Assembly: GCA_001776545.1 (NCBI GenBank)
Contig: MFBZ01000005.1
Location: 1-43,339, forward strand
From: Candidatus Curtissbacteria bacterium RIFCSPLOWO2_12_FULL_41_16
GTDB taxonomy: Bacteria; Patescibacteriota; Microgenomatia; Curtissbacterales; GWA2-41-24
Length of the DNA: 43,339 nucleotides
Direction: 5' to 3'
The notes beneath the pieces were generated by a model that saw only the letters and a list, made by a program, of their open reading frames with translations, was not told where the DNA came from and searched no databases. Both the position numbers and the translations under genes were made by a program. This document shows positions 1 to 8,192 of the stretch, piece after piece (position 1 is the stretch's first letter; each line of letters starts with the position of its first letter).

Positions 1-3000
1 CTTTAATGAACCTGGTGGGGCTTTTCCTGGATGAATCTGACGAGCGGGACTATGTGGGGATTATTTCCTTTATGGCCCTTTCTTACATTGTGGTGCCCTT
101 TCAGGCTTATGCGGCCATTAAGGGCTTTTTGGAGCGGGCGGAAGGTCCCTGGTTCAGGACGCCAAAGACAGGGGTAATTACGGATGTTTTGACAAGATCG
201 ACGTTTGGGAAGTTGTTTGGGAATATATTTGGGCGGCCTACGGCCTTCGGTGCTGCTCAGGGCTTCGGAGCGGTAAGCCGTCCTGCGCCTGTCTATGCGG
301 ATTCCAAACCCGGTTTGGAGAGCATTTACAAACCGGGTTTGTCCTGGAGCACTTCGGTCTTTCGGCCAAGCTCAGGGTTTGGCCCTTTTAGCAACCGGTT
401 TGCTTTAGCAGGCGCCAGGGCAACGAGCGGGGTAGGCCGGCGCCTGCCGTATTTGGGCAAGGGCTTGATTGTGATTCTTTTAATTTCCGCCTTAACCATC
501 AACTACTTTGCGCTTTTGACCCCCACGGCTTTTGCCTTTGGGGCAGACAGAACATTTTCTTCCAACACCACAATTAACACCACCACGGTCGGCAATGTCG
601 AAGGAGAAAGCGGCAATGCCACCTTAACTGTTCCGGAAACAACAGAGCCCGGATTTGCCGCCAGCGACCAAGTGATGGTTATCCAAATGACAGGTACGGG
701 GGCAGGAGATTTTGAGGCAAGAACCATCTCCTCAATTAGCCAAACACCAGAAACAGGCGAGGACCCATCCGTTTACTGTGTCTCGGCCACTGACTGCAAA
801 ATTGCTTACTTTGACAGGGCTCATAGCGACTTAATGTTTGCCGACTGTAATGATGCCACTTGTGGGTCTGGTACTAATATCCGCCCTTCAATTCAAAGGG
901 TTGACACAGGCTCAATTGCTTACTGGGATGATTCGATTGATATTTACTGTATTTCTGCAACAGATTGCAAAATTTCCTATTCGGACTCTACTGGTGGTCT
1001 AGAATTTGCCGACTGTGACAACGCAGACTGCTCAGTAAAAACCCTCACAACTGCTGATTCAACATTGTCGCCTAGAGCTACCTCAATCTACTGTCTTTCC
1101 TCAACCGACTGTAAAATCGCCGTAAATGATAATTGGGGTGACATATCTTTTGTTGACTGTGATAACGCTACCTGTTCAACAAAGACCACTACATTCGTTG
1201 CTAACCTTTCCGGGGTTTCTCCAGGAGGAGATCTCTCACTCTATTGCCCGGCCACAGATGACTGCAAAATCGCATATTTTGATACTATAAGTGGTGGTGT
1301 TAAGCTACGTTTTGTAGACTGCAATACTTCAACTTGTGATACTTATTCTTCAACCATAGTTGATGGCTGTAACGGTTGCGCCAATAGTCTTCAAAGTGTC
1401 GGCAAATATAACTCAATTTATTGCCCGGCCACAGATGACTGCAAAGTCGCCTATTATGATGATTCTGATGATGACCTAATTTTCTTGGACTGTGGTGCTG
1501 CGGCTTGTAATGCAGGAAATACCATCACTACCGTTGACGGCTGCTCCGGCTGCACCAATGATAACCAAGACGTCGGCCGGTATACTTCAATTGACTGTGC
1601 CCCGGGTGCCACCGATTGCAAAGTTTCCTATTATGATGTTACGGACGGGGATTTGATCTTTCTGGACTGCGGCAATGCCACCTGTTCTGCCTCCAATACC
1701 ATCACTGTTGTTGAGACCACCAATGATGTGGGCCAGTATACGGGAAATTATTGTGTCTCGGCCACTGACTGCAAGGTCTCGCATTATGACGTGACTAATA
1801 CTGCCCTTAGATTTTACGACTGTGATGCCGCCGCTTGTTCATCCGGTACCGGCAATGAAATTGATACGGCGGCAACCGTCACCTTAACCGCCAACAAGAC
1901 TAATACTTACACAAACGATTCAACCTCCAAAGCCCAAATGGTTAAAGCCGAAATTAATAACGCGGTGACGGTTAATAGTGGTGTGACTGTCACTGTCCCT
2001 GATTTCGGTGGGGTGGCCGGAGGGATCTTATACTACATTGCCAATAGTTTTACGGTTAATTCGACTGGGATTGTGGACGTAAATGGCAAAGGACATGGGG
2101 GAGGTACAGCAGGATCACTTGGGGCCGGTGATCCTAATACAGGCGGAGCAGGATCCGACGGTACTGCCGGCGGTGCGGGATCAGGAACAGGCGGTGGAGG
2201 TGCCACGGGAGTTGGTGTTGGAGGGCCGTCGTCGGCAGAACTTGGTGACAACGGTGGTGATGGAGGTTCTGCCGGTGGAGGAGGAGCTGGCGGTTCTTAT
2301 GGTGGCAGTGGGACCAATGGCAGTACGGGCGGCTCGGGTGCAGAAGCTGGAGAGGCTAATGGTGGCGCTGCTCCCTCTGGAGGTTCAGGTGGAACAGCAG
2401 CAGCCACTAACGGTTGTGCCGACTTTTCAGATTCAACCGGTTGTTTATTGATGGGATCTGGTGGCTCAGGCGGTGCTGGCGGCGGCGGCGGCGGGGACGG
2501 GGATAGCGGAAATGGTGGCCTCGGCGGCTTGGGTGGTGCAGGGGGAGCCGGCGGCGGAATTATTTACATATCCACTAATACCTTCTCAAATAGCGGTGCT
2601 ATTCGGGCAAATGGATCAGCTGGATCCAACGGCATTACAGGACTTTTCGGCTTCGACGGCTTCAGCACCACTGGCGGCGGCGGCGGTGGTGGTGGCCGCG
2701 GCGGCGGCGGAGGGGGTGGTTCCGGTGGTTCTGTCTGGGTTTCGGCAGCTTCCAGCATGACTTTGGGTACTGCCAACGCAACCGGCGGTTCTGAGGGTAC
2801 TGCTGGTGCCGGTGGCAATGGAGGGGCATGTTCTTCATCTACAAGTGGTGATGGCGGTGGCGGGGGTGGAGGTGGCTCTGCAAATAGCAGTGGAGGTTCG
2901 ACAAATTGCGACTCTGCTGGATCTGGCGCAACCGGTTCAGGAACTGTTGGAGGGGCAGGTGGAGATGGGAGAATTAAATGTGATAATAATGCCGGAAATT

Positions 3001-3167
3001 GTACAGGGGGTTCGCCTTCGGTAGGATCAACCGAGGTGGCCACAGCTCCGGTTCCGGAGTATGCTATTTTTGGGCTGCCTTTGATCTATTTCATGCCAAA
3101 ACTGGCCAGAAAAGTGAAAAGATTAAAAATTAGAAGAAAAATTGCCAAATTATTAGGCAAATTATGA
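1..3167 (+). CDS. 5'-incomplete ORF: C-terminal end of a GT2 (cellulose-synthase-like) glycosyltransferase-like region, low-complexity linker, TM segment, seven Cys-rich repeats, Gly-rich region and C-terminal PEP-CTERM-like sorting signal
   Basis: Frame is open to the window edge (tta before the ATG at 6). 'YAAIKGFLERAEGPWFRTPKTG' resembles a GT2 C-terminus. Seven repeats of type YCxSATDCKIxYxD...LxFxDCxxATC. Tail PVPEYAIFGLPLIYFMPKLARKVKRLKIRRK = PxPE, hydrophobic stretch, basic tail. Confidence 0.75.
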   Translation, partial: LMNLVGLFLDESDERDYVGIISFMALSYIVVPFQAYAAIKGFLERAEGPWFRTPKTGVITDVLTRSTFGKLFGNIFGRPTAFGAAQGFGAVSRPAPVYADSKPGLESIYKPGLSWSTSVFRPSSGFGPFSNRFALAGARATSGVGRRLPYLGKGLIVILLISALTINYFALLTPTAFAFGADRTFSSNTTINTTTVGNVEGESGNATLTVPETTEPGFAASDQVMVIQMTGTGAGDFEARTISSISQTPETGEDPSVYCVSATDCKIAYFDRAHSDLMFADCNDATCGSGTNIRPSIQRVDTGSIAYWDDSIDIYCISATDCKISYSDSTGGLEFADCDNADCSVKTLTTADSTLSPRATSIYCLSSTDCKIAVNDNWGDISFVDCDNATCSTKTTTFVANLSGVSPGGDLSLYCPATDDCKIAYFDTISGGVKLRFVDCNTSTCDTYSSTIVDGCNGCANSLQSVGKYNSIYCPATDDCKVAYYDDSDDDLIFLDCGAAACNAGNTITTVDGCSGCTNDNQDVGRYTSIDCAPGATDCKVSYYDVTDGDLIFLDCGNATCSASNTITVVETTNDVGQYTGNYCVSATDCKVSHYDVTNTALRFYDCDAAACSSGTGNEIDTAATVTLTANKTNTYTNDSTSKAQMVKAEINNAVTVNSGVTVTVPDFGGVAGGILYYIANSFTVNSTGIVDVNGKGHGGGTAGSLGAGDPNTGGAGSDGTAGGAGSGTGGGGATGVGVGGPSSAELGDNGGDGGSAGGGGAGGSYGGSGTNGSTGGSGAEAGEANGGAAPSGGSGGTAAATNGCADFSDSTGCLLMGSGGSGGAGGGGGGDGDSGNGGLGGLGGAGGAGGGIIYISTNTFSNSGAIRANGSAGSNGITGLFGFDGFSTTGGGGGGGGRGGGGGGGSGGSVWVSAASSMTLGTANATGGSEGTAGAGGNGGACSSSTSGDGGGGGGGGSANSSGGSTNCDSAGSGATGSGTVGGAGGDGRIKCDNNAGNCTGGSPSVGSTEVATAPVPEYAIFGLPLIYFMPKLARKVKRLKIRRKIAKLLGKL

Positions 3168-3709
3168 CCAAACGAGTCTTCGTATTTTTGTTTGCCCTTT
3201 TGGCAGTCAGTTTACTGGTTTTGCCGGTAATTACCACTTTTGATCATTTTTTAACGCGCGTTCTTAATTCATTCGGCGGGATAAGGATAGTTCAGGAGGT
3301 GATTGTGCCCCATGAGGCCAAAATAATTGCGGTTATTTTGAAGCCATTTGGTTTTAGGGTGGCGCCGACTCCAACGGGTATCTATGTTAATGATGTTTTG
3401 GTAACTATCTGGTGGTCTTGTATCGGCTGGCAATCGGCACTTTTAATAATTCTTTCCTTGTTTGTGGGCTTATCGCGTGATTTTCCGTTTTCATCTAAAG
3501 TTGAGACTGTGATTTTGGCAATTTTGGGATTTTTCTTTTTAACGGTTTTTAGATTAACTTCTGTGGCTGTGGTTGGCGCAAATTTTGGCACCATGGTTGC
3601 CCTTTTATACCATGACTACTTTGCGGCAACACTTTTGACTTTTGTATTTTTATTTGGCTTCTGGTGGTTTAGTTATACGTTCGTGTTGGAGGAGAAACAT
3701 GCCGATTAA
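3164..3709 (+). CDS. Exosortase/archaeosortase-family transpeptidase
   Basis: Multi-TM protein with candidate catalytic Cys (WWSCIGWQS), Arg (FRLTSV) and His (YHDYF); overlaps the upstream ORF with a PEP-CTERM-like tail by 4 bp. Confidence 0.82.
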   Translation: MTKRVFVFLFALLAVSLLVLPVITTFDHFLTRVLNSFGGIRIVQEVIVPHEAKIIAVILKPFGFRVAPTPTGIYVNDVLVTIWWSCIGWQSALLIILSLFVGLSRDFPFSSKVETVILAILGFFFLTVFRLTSVAVVGANFGTMVALLYHDYFAATLLTFVFLFGFWWFSYTFVLEEKHAD

Positions 3710-3779
3710 GCTGATTAAAACTGATTTAGCCGATTATGCAAAGCACCGATTATACTGATTTAAACTGATTTTACCGATT
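3704..3779. repeat. Phased GATT repeat array (8 units; spacings 9-10-9-16-9-10-9)
   Basis: GATT at 3704, 3713, 3723, 3732, 3748, 3757, 3767 and 3776, starting at the stop codon of the exosortase gene. Confidence 0.8.
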
Positions 3780-3845
3780 AAAATGCCGAAGCGTTTAGTT
3801 GATAATTTTTTATACGGGGAGCTGATTTACAAGATTAGAGGGGCG

Positions 3846-3940
3846 ATGTATAAAGTACACTGGGCTTTTTCTTGGTTCTGACTGTAATTTTGGTCATTCT
3901 GCCCTTTTTAACCACATTCTCAGAACAATTAACAAGATGA
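3846..3940 (+). pseudogene. N-terminal remnant of a second exosortase copy
   Basis: atgtataaagtacac..., then after a frame shift FFLVLTVILVILPFLTTFSEQLTR-stop, which aligns with VFLFALLAVSLLVLPVITTFDHFLTR of the intact copy. Confidence 0.7.
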
Positions 3941-3995
3941 GAAAAGCAGATTAGCGAAGCTATTAAGCAGATTAATCACTGTGGTAATCTAACTA

Positions 3996-4625
3996 ATGTC
4001 ATACGAAATCTTTATTGATGAGTCAGGAACTTTAGCTGATCCAAAAGACCGGTTTGTAGTTGTAGCCGCAGTTGCTTCACAAGACCCAAGTGTTTTAATA
4101 AAGCTAATACCCAAGGCTCACAAGAGAATTCCACCTAAAAAGAAGTTGAAAAAAGAAAGATTAATTTCAGAATTTAAATTTCGTAATGTCGGTGACAAGA
4201 CGAAAGAAAGAATACTAAAAGAGATTTGCAAAGCAGAAGTTGCGCTTTTTGTTGTAATTTGCGACAAGGAAAATCGGAAAATTTCTGACGACCCTAAAAA
4301 TTATGCCATTTTAGTTTGGCCCGTTGTCAAAGAGTGTTTCAAAAAGTTGGTTGAGATTAAAAGGATTGTGATTGACCGCCATTTTAATCAACCTGCCAAA
4401 CAGAAGGAATTTAATGAGGAGATTTTTAGATTAGCGAGGAGGAAATTTTCAATAGTTCATGTAGACAGCCTCAGCGATTCAAGAGTGGATTTGGCAGATT
4501 TTGTTGCAGGTTCAGTTTTAAGGGCTGTTAGAAACCACGATGGACATTTTAAACAAATAATTATGAGGAGGATTGTAGTTGAAAAGCAGCATATTTGGAG
4601 AAAATTAAAAAGTGGCAAAACTTAA
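3996..4625 (+). CDS. DUF3800-family protein
   Basis: N-terminal IFIDESGTLADPKDRFVVVAAV and C-terminal DSRVDLADFVAGSVLRA are typical of DUF3800. Confidence 0.8.
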   Translation: MSYEIFIDESGTLADPKDRFVVVAAVASQDPSVLIKLIPKAHKRIPPKKKLKKERLISEFKFRNVGDKTKERILKEICKAEVALFVVICDKENRKISDDPKNYAILVWPVVKECFKKLVEIKRIVIDRHFNQPAKQKEFNEEIFRLARRKFSIVHVDSLSDSRVDLADFVAGSVLRAVRNHDGHFKQIIMRRIVVEKQHIWRKLKSGKT

Positions 4626-4702
4626 ACCGGACCGCGGAAACCCGCCATCCTAAGTTTAAATCTTACCACCGTAAATTATATTAACAGAAGTAAAGACTAT
4701 TG

Positions 4703-4990
4703 TCAAACTGCATTGGTTGGCAGTCACTGGTTTTATTTGGGTTGACAGTTTTTACAGGCTTTGGCGGGAAATTTACCAAAATCAGTCTTTTGCAGACTTT
4801 TATGATTGGCGTTTTGGGAACATTTTTAATGAACGTTTTAAGGATTACGGTTGTTGCCTTGATTGCCTTTTTTGCCGGGAGACTGCCGGCGGTGATATTT
4901 CATGACTACTTTTCGGTTGTGGTGACAATTGGCTGGTTGTTTTTCTTCTGGTGGTTTAGTTATGCGTTCGTGCTGGAGGAGAGGTCGTAA
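4703..4990 (+). pseudogene. C-terminal part of a second exosortase copy (lacks its N-terminal half)
   Basis: NCIGWQS...MNVLRIT...FHDYFSVVVTIGWLFFFWWFSYAFVLEERS keeps the Cys/Arg/His motifs and the C-terminal signature of the 3164-3709 protein. Confidence 0.75.
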
Positions 4991-5004
4991 TGGGTTTTGC
5001 GAAT

Positions 5005-5445
5005 TTATTTATTTTTCGCTTGCCTTTCTAAAAAATTCTCAATATACCGGGCGAATTTAGAAAGATCTACAAGGTGATTTCGAATATTGTCATAGGTGAT
5101 GTGACGGTTAACATCCAGGTAACCATGGACAAGGATGTTACGATAGCCGGTGATTTTAACCATGGTGTCCACAAAAGTTTCCGGGATGATTTTTTCCTGA
5201 GCAAGACTGACGAAAGCTTCAGCAGTCTCTTTGATAGGCCTTTCCAGACCTAAAGCTGCCACTATGTGGTTTGCGATGTCAAGGCAAGCTTGAATAGCAA
5301 TTTGCAGATTTCTTTCTGCAGCAGCGTTGGCGGTTTCATCTTGAAGGAACTGTTCTTGCGGGATGCCTTTAAAGTTTTTATCAAGAGTGGTTATCCGTTT
5401 TCTAATTTCTTTAATGCGGGCGCGAATTCTATATGTATCTAACAT
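5005..5445 (-). CDS. HEPN-domain toxin, HepT-like (DUF86)
   Basis: RNILVHGY fits the Rx4HxY motif; about 147 aa from MLDTYRIRARI; overlaps the MNT gene. The ORF track extends the start to 5541. Confidence 0.82.
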   Translation of the reverse strand: MLDTYRIRARIKEIRKRITTLDKNFKGIPQEQFLQDETANAAAERNLQIAIQACLDIANHIVAALGLERPIKETAEAFVSLAQEKIIPETFVDTMVKITGYRNILVHGYLDVNRHITYDNIRNHLVDLSKFARYIENFLERQAKNK

Positions 5446-5905
5446 GCAGTTCTCCTTTTTTAGTAATTTCGGCAAGTTCTTTAAAGTACTCGTCAAGAGA
5501 GGGCTTGAGATCGAAATAAATCCTAATGATTTTTTCTTCAAAGTTGATCCTGGCTTTTTCGTTGTTGGTAATCAGCAATTGGCCTTCGGCTAAAACTCTG
5601 CGGGCAAAATCGACCGGGCAAACGGCAAGATCCTGAACCTCTACTTTTTGTCCGGTAATTTGGTTAAGGTCGTTGGCAAACACTACCTGGGGAATGCCAA
5701 AGCCCTTGTATTTGCGTTTGTCGGTAACCAAAACCGCAAGATCAATATCAGAATCAGCCTTTGCATCACCACGAGCATAAGAGCCATATAAATATACGGC
5801 CGCAACCTCGGGCTTTGAAGAGAAATACTTAACTATTTTATTTTTGGTTTGAAAGTTAAATTTCAACATATTGAAATTATATAGCTTTTTGGACAGTAGC
5901 AGCAA
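5429..5905 (-). CDS. MNT-type nucleotidyltransferase antitoxin (MntA-like)
   Basis: YLYGSYARGDAKADSDIDLAVLV matches the minimal nucleotidyltransferase motif GSxxRG...SDxDL. Confidence 0.87.
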   Translation of the reverse strand: MLLLSKKLYNFNMLKFNFQTKNKIVKYFSSKPEVAAVYLYGSYARGDAKADSDIDLAVLVTDKRKYKGFGIPQVVFANDLNQITGQKVEVQDLAVCPVDFARRVLAEGQLLITNNEKARINFEEKIIRIYFDLKPSLDEYFKELAEITKKGELHVRYI

Positions 5906-5923
5906 TTTCCAGCCCTAATTATT

Positions 5924-6031
5924 CACGATTATGACTCATTTTTGGCTGTAATTGGCTGGCTGTTTTTCTTTTGGGGGTTCAGTTATGCGTTCGTACTGGA
6001 GGACAAAACTGCTGATGGGCGCCGATTTTAG
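5924..6031 (+). pseudogene. C-terminal remnant of a third exosortase copy
   Basis: HDYDSFLAVIGWLFFFWGFSYAFVLED matches the last ~27 residues of the other two copies. Confidence 0.72.
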
Positions 6032-6051
6032 CAGATTAGCGCTGATTTTAT
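6009..6051. repeat. GATT-type phased repeat after the third exosortase remnant
   Basis: gctgatgggcgccgattttagcagattagcgctgatttta; similar to the array at 3704-3779. Confidence 0.6.
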
Positions 6052-6059
6052 GCTAATAT

Positions 6060-7769
6060 TTGTTCATGTTCCCTTCACAAACCTCTCTTATTCCCATAAC
6101 AGTAGCGTTGGCGAAATTTACAGCAGCAAATGGGTTTGGAGGACTTTATCCATACTGGTATTTAGGCTCAACGCCGGTGAAGTATTTGACAGGTCCGGTG
6201 GTGCCGGGGGTTTTGGTAGGACTGCATCAGCTACTCCCAAATTTTTCTCTGTTTGATCTTTCTTATTTTGTGATTCTTACTTCATATTTCATAAGTGCGA
6301 TCGGTTGGGGGATTTTATCGGGAAGGTTATCAGGCAGTAGGATGGTGGGATGGTGGGTTGGCGGGTTGACATTTATCTTACCCTGGCATTGGGTTGCGGG
6401 ACTTGGTTTGGAGGAAGTTTCGGCGGTTTTGGCGAGTGCTTTAACACCGTGGGTGCTATGGGTATTCGCTCGGGGTCCTGTCAGCAGTTTCCTTCCCGCT
6501 TTTGGCGAGGCTCGCCTTCGGCGGCCCGCCAGTGCTCGCAAGACTTTTGTTGACGTTGGTATTGTTAAAATAGTTACCGTTATTAAGAAAAAGTTCTTGC
6601 TGCGCGCTGTCGGTAACCCTTCCACTGCTGCCACCCCTTGCGAAATTACTCAGCAAGTTTCGTCATATTTTTCTGTGTGGCTACCCTCGCTTGCGTTCGC
6701 ACTGTTGTTACTCTCTAATACTACCGCCTCGATTCCGGCGATTGTAGGACTTCTAATAATTTCAAATTTCAAATTGGTCTCGTTTTCTGGCGAAAAGCAA
6801 ATTTCAAATTTAAAGAAAGCAGCTATTGTGATAATGCTTGGTTGGCTGCTTTCTTTATTGTGGTATGGGCCTAATTACTGGTCGACAAGTTTTGGCGCAG
6901 CGTCGATTGGGGGCAAGAGCGCAGTGAGTGCATTTGTTAACTTGATTAACCAAACGCGCGGGTTTGTTCCGGTAATTTTGGCGCTGGTTTTGGTTGTTTG
7001 GGGGTTTAGACCAAAGACTCTATATGATAAATTTATTTTGGCTTGGTTGACTATTTTTGGCAGCCTGACGCTTTTTCGGTTTTTGGCCGACCCTGATTTT
7101 TGGATGGACTGGACAGCCTGGATAGGGGAGGTCGAGGTAGGACTCGCCATGGTTATGGGGAGAAATTTTCAATTTAAAATTGAGACTTCATTTAGAATTG
7201 CAAATTTCAAATTAAAAATTACAAGGCTTACTATTTTCTATCTACTATTTGCTATTTACTTTCTGGCCGGTTGGATGGTGGCTTTTCAAAACCGCAATTT
7301 TTGGCTGCCAAGAGCGAGTATTGAGAATACTGTTGAGTATAAGATTGCTAAGTGGTTGGAGCTAGGAACGGGTCCTGTCAGTCGTTTCCCTCCCGCTTTT
7401 GGCGAGGCTCGCCTTCGGCGGCCCGCGATTGCCACCCGTTCTGTTGGTGCACCTACGGTTTTCTTATCTGGGACGACTGCTTTCTGGTTAAATAGTTTGG
7501 TAGACGTTAGGCAGGTTAGGGGCGGGAGAGATGAGGTTTCGGTTAATGGAGATTGGAGAGATGCCGCTTGGGAGATAAGAGAAGGCGCAACAGGTGAGGG
7601 CACTGAAAGAGCGCTGAGGACACTGAATATTTCCTATGTGGTAGTTCATACAAAAGACTCTGGCGAGTTTTATCATGATTTCCTTTATCCTCAAAAGTTT
7701 GAGAATATCAGTTCACTTACCAAGATATACGAGAAAGACGGGGATGTGATTTATCAAGTCGGAGACTAA
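6060..7769 (+). CDS. Polytopic membrane protein, probably glycan-associated, with two in-frame palindromic inserts
   Basis: Many hydrophobic segments; soluble C-terminus; two near-identical PAFGEARLRRPA segments. Confidence 0.65.
   Translation: MFMFPSQTSLIPITVALAKFTAANGFGGLYPYWYLGSTPVKYLTGPVVPGVLVGLHQLLPNFSLFDLSYFVILTSYFISAIGWGILSGRLSGSRMVGWWVGGLTFILPWHWVAGLGLEEVSAVLASALTPWVLWVFARGPVSSFLPAFGEARLRRPASARKTFVDVGIVKIVTVIKKKFLLRAVGNPSTAATPCEITQQVSSYFSVWLPSLAFALLLLSNTTASIPAIVGLLIISNFKLVSFSGEKQISNLKKAAIVIMLGWLLSLLWYGPNYWSTSFGAASIGGKSAVSAFVNLINQTRGFVPVILALVLVVWGFRPKTLYDKFILAWLTIFGSLTLFRFLADPDFWMDWTAWIGEVEVGLAMVMGRNFQFKIETSFRIANFKLKITRLTIFYLLFAIYFLAGWMVAFQNRNFWLPRASIENTVEYKIAKWLELGTGPVSRFPPAFGEARLRRPAIATRSVGAPTVFLSGTTAFWLNSLVDVRQVRGGRDEVSVNGDWRDAAWEIREGATGEGTERALRTLNISYVVVHTKDSGEFYHDFLYPQKFENISSLTKIYEKDGDVIYQVGD
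6474..6529. repeat. 56-bp GC-rich palindromic insert, copy 1
   Basis: ggtcctgtcagcagtttccttcccgcttttggcgaggctcgccttcggcggcccgc; 53/56 identical to 7371-7426. Confidence 0.88.
7371..7426. repeat. 56-bp GC-rich palindromic insert, copy 2
   Basis: ggtcctgtcagtcgtttccctcccgcttttggcgaggctcgccttcggcggcccgc. Confidence 0.88.
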
Positions 7770-7823
7770 TTGTTGTATTGTTAAATTGCTACATTGCTAC
7801 ATTGTTTTAAACGATTTAACAAT
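7769..7823. repeat. 8-bp-period ATTGNNNN array with inverted right arm
   Basis: attgttgt attgttaa attgctac attgctac attgtttt; ATTGTTAAAT (7777-7786) is inverted as ATTTAACAAT (7814-7823). Confidence 0.82.
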
Positions 7824-7860
7824 GGAACAATAAGAGAGCTTATTTCTCGCAAGCTTGAAA

Positions 7861-8192
7861 TGAAACAATCTAACAATCATAATTTGTGGCATCATCTTTT
7901 GATGATTTTATACCATGAGGCAGTCAACTTAGCCTGGTTTTTAGCCGGTGCGATGCTGGCAGTCGGCGGTTTGGCGATTTTTAAATTCGTCCAAGAATCA
8001 TTTTTTAGGATTGCCGTCGGCCTGCCGCTTCTTCTGATTGGAACAGGCCTGTTTTTTCTTAAAATACACGAGATAATTTTGGTAGTTGTTAGGCCTAAAA
8101 GACTGGCGGCTATTTGTATTTTTTGTTACGAAGTATCATTAAAACAGTTAAGCGGGAATAATAAGCAAGGAAAAGGGCAAAAAACTTTGTGA
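7861..8192 (+). CDS. Small membrane protein, unknown function
   Basis: Two hydrophobic helices; start moved to the ATG MKQSNNHNLW because the upstream part of the ORF lies in the repeat. Confidence 0.5.

Noticed and set aside
2033-3043. Pro-rich antisense ORFs and +1 frame ORFs (e.g. 2564-3043 minus, 2083-2451 plus)
   Set aside because: They are shadows of the Gly-rich coding region; composition is explained by GGX codons in another frame.
4717-4905. 62-aa ORF overlapping the second exosortase fragment
   Set aside because: Alternative frame of the 4703-4990 coding remnant, which has clear family motifs.
3996-5905. A defence island (DUF3800 plus HEPN/MNT)
   Set aside because: Both are often seen in accessory regions, but only these genes are present; nothing links them functionally and no CRISPR, restriction or other defence gene is visible.
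6263-6656. Antisense ORFs over the first 56-bp insert
   Set aside because: No recognisable domain; they arise opposite a hydrophobic coding frame.
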